Below are positions 61,601 to 64,000 of a DNA stretch of 64,000 bases, one piece after another. How positions within the stretch are numbered: position 1 is the first letter of the stretch; every line of letters begins with the position of its first letter. Source of the stretch: Gorsachius magnificus (lineage: Eukaryota > Chordata > Aves > Pelecaniformes > Ardeidae); assembly GCA_034008185.1 (NCBI GenBank), contig CM067082.1, positions 10,586,984 to 10,650,983 of the forward strand. Direction: 5' to 3'. The notes below the pieces were generated by a model. It saw only the letters and a program-made list of their open reading frames with translations. It was not told the origin of the DNA and did no database searches. Made by a program: the position numbers and the translations under genes.

Positions 61601-62378
61601 CTTGAATAAAATGTGAAAAATTGAAGAAGTTCTGCATTTTCCCTTTTATTTAGTTAGTAGTGCCTATAATAGCCTCTTGGGAGCAGTGACTTTTTAATTG
61701 TGTGGGTTTTAGGTTTTATATTTTATCATATTCATTTGTTTTAAATTTGTGATCAGTTAACCTATGAATTTACTCAACTGTTTGGTTAGTCTATGGTGAT
61801 GTGTTCTTCGGCTGTTTTGCAGTTATCTTGAAAGTGTGTTAAAACACGTTACTTGTCTGTTAGCTGTTTGGGTAGGTAGCAGAATTAATATTTTTTTGGA
61901 AGGATGTGAACTTTTCCTGAGCTCTCAGCCAGAGCAGTACTAGCTAAATGTGTTTTGTAAGCTATCTACAAGGCACTGATCGGTTGACAAACAGAAAGGT
62001 AGAATGGGAATAACGGAGACTTGAGGAGAAAAGCCATGAAATTCTGAAAGCGAAAGCGGGAGGAGGAAGAGAGTAGATGGAAGAAAGACTAGGCCTGCTG
62101 GGTGAGGTTAGAACGACATGGTAAGGATTCAGAAAGAGAGAAGCGCAAAGAACCTTAACAGCAAGTGGAGAAAAGGACACAAAGTGTTATGTGATTGGGC
62201 TTGTAGACCTTTCAGTTCAGTAAGTTAGAGACATATATATATACACCAAAGTTGGTATATTTTTAGTGGCATGCAACAAGGCAGACATCAGGAAACCATG
62301 GCACTTTCAGAGGTGCACGAAATGCAGCGTCTTGGCTTGTGGATCTTGCCAAGGTCTTAACTTGATGGGAATTGAGAG

Positions 62379-62402
62379 CCTCTGCTTTTGCAGAGGTTTT
62401 TT
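62379..62402 (+). other. Short hairpin followed by T-run
   Basis: CCTCTGC-TTTT-GCAGAGG followed by TTTTTTG. It has the form of a simple terminator hairpin, but in a vertebrate intron this is most likely chance. The T-run could stop RNA polymerase III if a Pol III gene lay upstream; none is recognised. Confidence 0.5.
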
Positions 62403-62535
62403 GAAGATTGTTTTTTTATTATTATTTTTTATTCCAGTCCTTGACAAATTCATTGATCTCTGGGATACAGATGAAGAACGTGCATTATCTTGAAGATTAC
62501 TCTTATGGCAAATGCGTGTCTTGGATTCCTCTAAA

Positions 62536-62735
62536 ATAGAATCATAGAATCATCTAGGTTGGAAAAGACCTTTAAGATCATCGAGTCCAACCTTTAACCT
62601 AACCCTGCCATCCCACCACTAAACCATGTCCCCAAGCACCTCATCTATCCTTTTAAATACCTCCAGGGATGAGGACTCGACCATCTTCCTGGGCAGCCCA
62701 TTCCAGAGCCTGACAACCCTTTTGGTGAAGAAATA
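62536..62735 (-). mobile_element. CR1 LINE 3' end, 5'-truncated
   Basis: It begins with AATAGAATCATAGAATCATC (reverse of the CR1 3' terminus), then GTTGGAAAAGACCTTTAAGA, CCATCCCACCACTAAACC and TTCCTGGGCAGCCCATTCCA, and stops near 62735 (GTGAAGAAATA). Only about 200 bases of 3' UTR and the end of ORF2 are present. Very similar to the copy at 19652-19915. Confidence 0.93.
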
Positions 62736-63510
62736 GCTGTGGTCGTGTGTATATACAACTTCAGCTGTTCATTTTTTCTTTGGGTGGAGGAGTAACCTTA
62801 CGGCTTTCCACTTTTTCTTAACATATTTTCTCTTTCTTGCTGTCTTCCACTTGAGCCATCCTTGACTCTGGCCTGTACTCATTTGCTTGTAGACTTAGAG
62901 GGAGTTGCTTTGACTTCTGTCACTTATGCTAGGGACTCCCTATGAGCGTGCTCAAATGTTACATATTTCTCTTTCATGATGTCAGTAGAAACTTCAAAAG
63001 AGTGCTGTCATGCTATCAAGTGCTGTCTTGTTGTACTCGTCCTTTGTGTAACAAAGCGGATTCATTTTCTTCTATGTGGTGCCTCTGTCAGATCAGAGGC
63101 TTTGTTAGGCACTTGTAGAGTTCTTACCCCAAAGGAGTTTGGTTTATGCTTAGGCACTTCGGTAATGTAAGCAAGAATACTTCAGCCTTTGCTGAAGCTG
63201 ATTATTTGACTTAATTTTTAATTTTTTTATTTTTTTTTTTTTAATTTTTAGACTATACCATCTATGGGGAAGCTGTCTTTAATTGGTCAAGGCAAGTCCT
63301 TATTACCAGTACAAATTAATTTTTCTTTTTTTTTTTTTTTACGGGGATAGGGAATGGTATGTATCATCCTAGTAAGTTTCTAATTTGATTTGCAGGCTTT
63401 AAAATATTTATAATTTTTTTTTTTTTTCATATCACAGCACCTTAACTCCTGAGTATTTGAGGTACAAAGTGTACAATGGTGCAATTATCTCTGGCTTTAT
63501 TCTGGGGGGA
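62736..63510 (+). other. ASAP1: ASAP1 intronic sequence; no exon seen
   Basis: AT-rich DNA with three long T-rich runs (about 63222-63249, 63323-63340 and 63415-63427). No coding signal is recognised. Confidence 0.75.
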
Positions 63511-64000
63511 ATGTTAGGTTATGTGATAAAAGGCTCATCCCCACAGACCCAAAGGAACCCCGTGGAACAGTGACAAGTGGGGAAATCCTAATAATCTGAG
63601 AAGTGGAGCATCCTGACCTGGCTCTTCCTTGGTCTGCCACATGAAGGTGATAAGCTCCATGAGACTCGCTATGGGATGGAGGGGAAGAGCATCATGGAAT
63701 TGTTCAGGACTTATTATGGAATGTTTAGGGGAAGGACCAAAGGCGGGGAAATGGAGGATTTGAGGTGGTTCAGGGAGGAACAAGCATAGGAAAATAGTAT
63801 AGGGGGATAAAGGGGCTGGTCACATGTGAACAGATTGCTAGTTTGTACACTTTTCTGTGCCGTGTACCTCGTCAGCACAGATTGTCCTGTTTTCTTATTA
63901 AACTTAATTTCTAGCTAGTTTCCTGGGTGAGGGGGCTCTTGTCTGTTGTGCAGGTAGCTCTAAGTGCCAGTGCCAGACCATGGGCCAGACTGGAGTTGGA
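63511..64000 (+). mobile_element. Possible LTR-like or other interspersed repeat, reaching the window edge
   Basis: The segment differs in texture from the flanking intron: purine-rich and compositionally even from about 63511 (starting TGTTAGGTTATGTGATAAAA), with a TATA-like GATAAAGGGG (63807-63816), then CTTATTAAACTTAATTTC, an ATTAAA-type polyadenylation signal, then a GT-rich tail ending near TGTTGTGCA at about 63951. That order (TG start, TATA-like box, poly(A) signal, GT-rich tail, CA) is the layout of a retroviral-type LTR. I cannot match it to a known avian family by eye, and no primer-binding site is evident. No viral coding sequence is visible. Confidence 0.25.

Larger units (their letters stand above)
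51749..62535 (+). other. ASAP1: ASAP1 intronic sequence; no exon seen
   Basis: Long unique AT-rich stretch. It contains a CpG-richer interval with a 188-codon open frame near 55.06-55.63 kb (separate entry), an 18-bp palindromic site at 61224-61241, a short hairpin plus T-run at 62379-62402 and a small TA repeat at about 62232-62243. No ASAP1 exon, other gene or recent transposon was recognised. Confidence 0.75.

Noticed and set aside
63535..63783. 82-codon minus-strand open frame near the right edge
   Set aside because: No domain, and it lies inside the suspected repeat; likely chance.
35140..64000. ASAP1 exon 2 (expected to begin ALDQDR...)
   Set aside because: No frame with this sequence and flanking splice sites was found by eye.
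1..64000. tRNA, rRNA, snRNA genes or CRISPR arrays
   Set aside because: No B-box-like GGTTCGAATCC in a cloverleaf context, no U6/7SK-like sequence, and no regularly spaced repeats were seen.

Overview
This is vertebrate nuclear DNA, almost certainly from a bird. The evidence is repeated insertions of CR1 LINEs with the avian-type 3' end (tandem ATTCTATG-like octamers), no recent SINEs, an AT-rich background with few CpGs, and a CpG-island first coding exon matching vertebrate ASAP1. There is no bacterial or plasmid-style gene organisation. Nearly all of the longer open frames are chance frames, CpG-island artefacts or LINE remnants.

Layout. Bases 1-1447 hold the 5' part of a CR1 LINE on the minus strand: leader, a broken ORF1 with a zinc-knuckle-like motif, coiled coil and SGNH-esterase-like domain, and the first residues of ORF2. 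Bases 1448-33600 are intergenic DNA upstream of ASAP1. They contain one short CR1 3' tail (about 19.65-19.9 kb), very old MIR-like and palindromic MITE-like fragments, and a small isolated CpG-dense patch near 5.3-5.45 kb. Bases 33600-35140 are a strong CpG island with dense GC boxes and G-quadruplex potential. At its 3' end is a 42-codon coding exon (35002-35127) for the start of ASAP1, an Arf GTPase-activating protein with BAR, PH, ArfGAP, ankyrin and SH3 domains. The exon ends in phase 0 at a good splice donor.

From 35128 to the end, the window is the first part of a long ASAP1 intron; I found no second ASAP1 exon. The intron carries a CR1 cluster at 42.5-47.6 kb (one plus-strand and three minus-strand pieces, two with reverse-transcriptase remnants), a CR1 tail at 51.5 kb (plus) and another at 62.5 kb (minus). 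A possible LTR-like segment lies at the right edge.

The window therefore has one real host gene (promoter plus first coding exon) and a record of retrotransposon decay. I found no tRNA, rRNA, snRNA, CRISPR array or other protein-coding exon I can defend. The most useful second-look items are an unusually long AG-free pyrimidine-rich zone before the ASAP1 start codon, which could be a splice acceptor for an upstream alternative exon; the 5'-intact CR1; two isolated CpG-rich patches, one overlapping an unexplained 188-codon open frame; and a 28-bp duplicated block beside a CR1 breakpoint.
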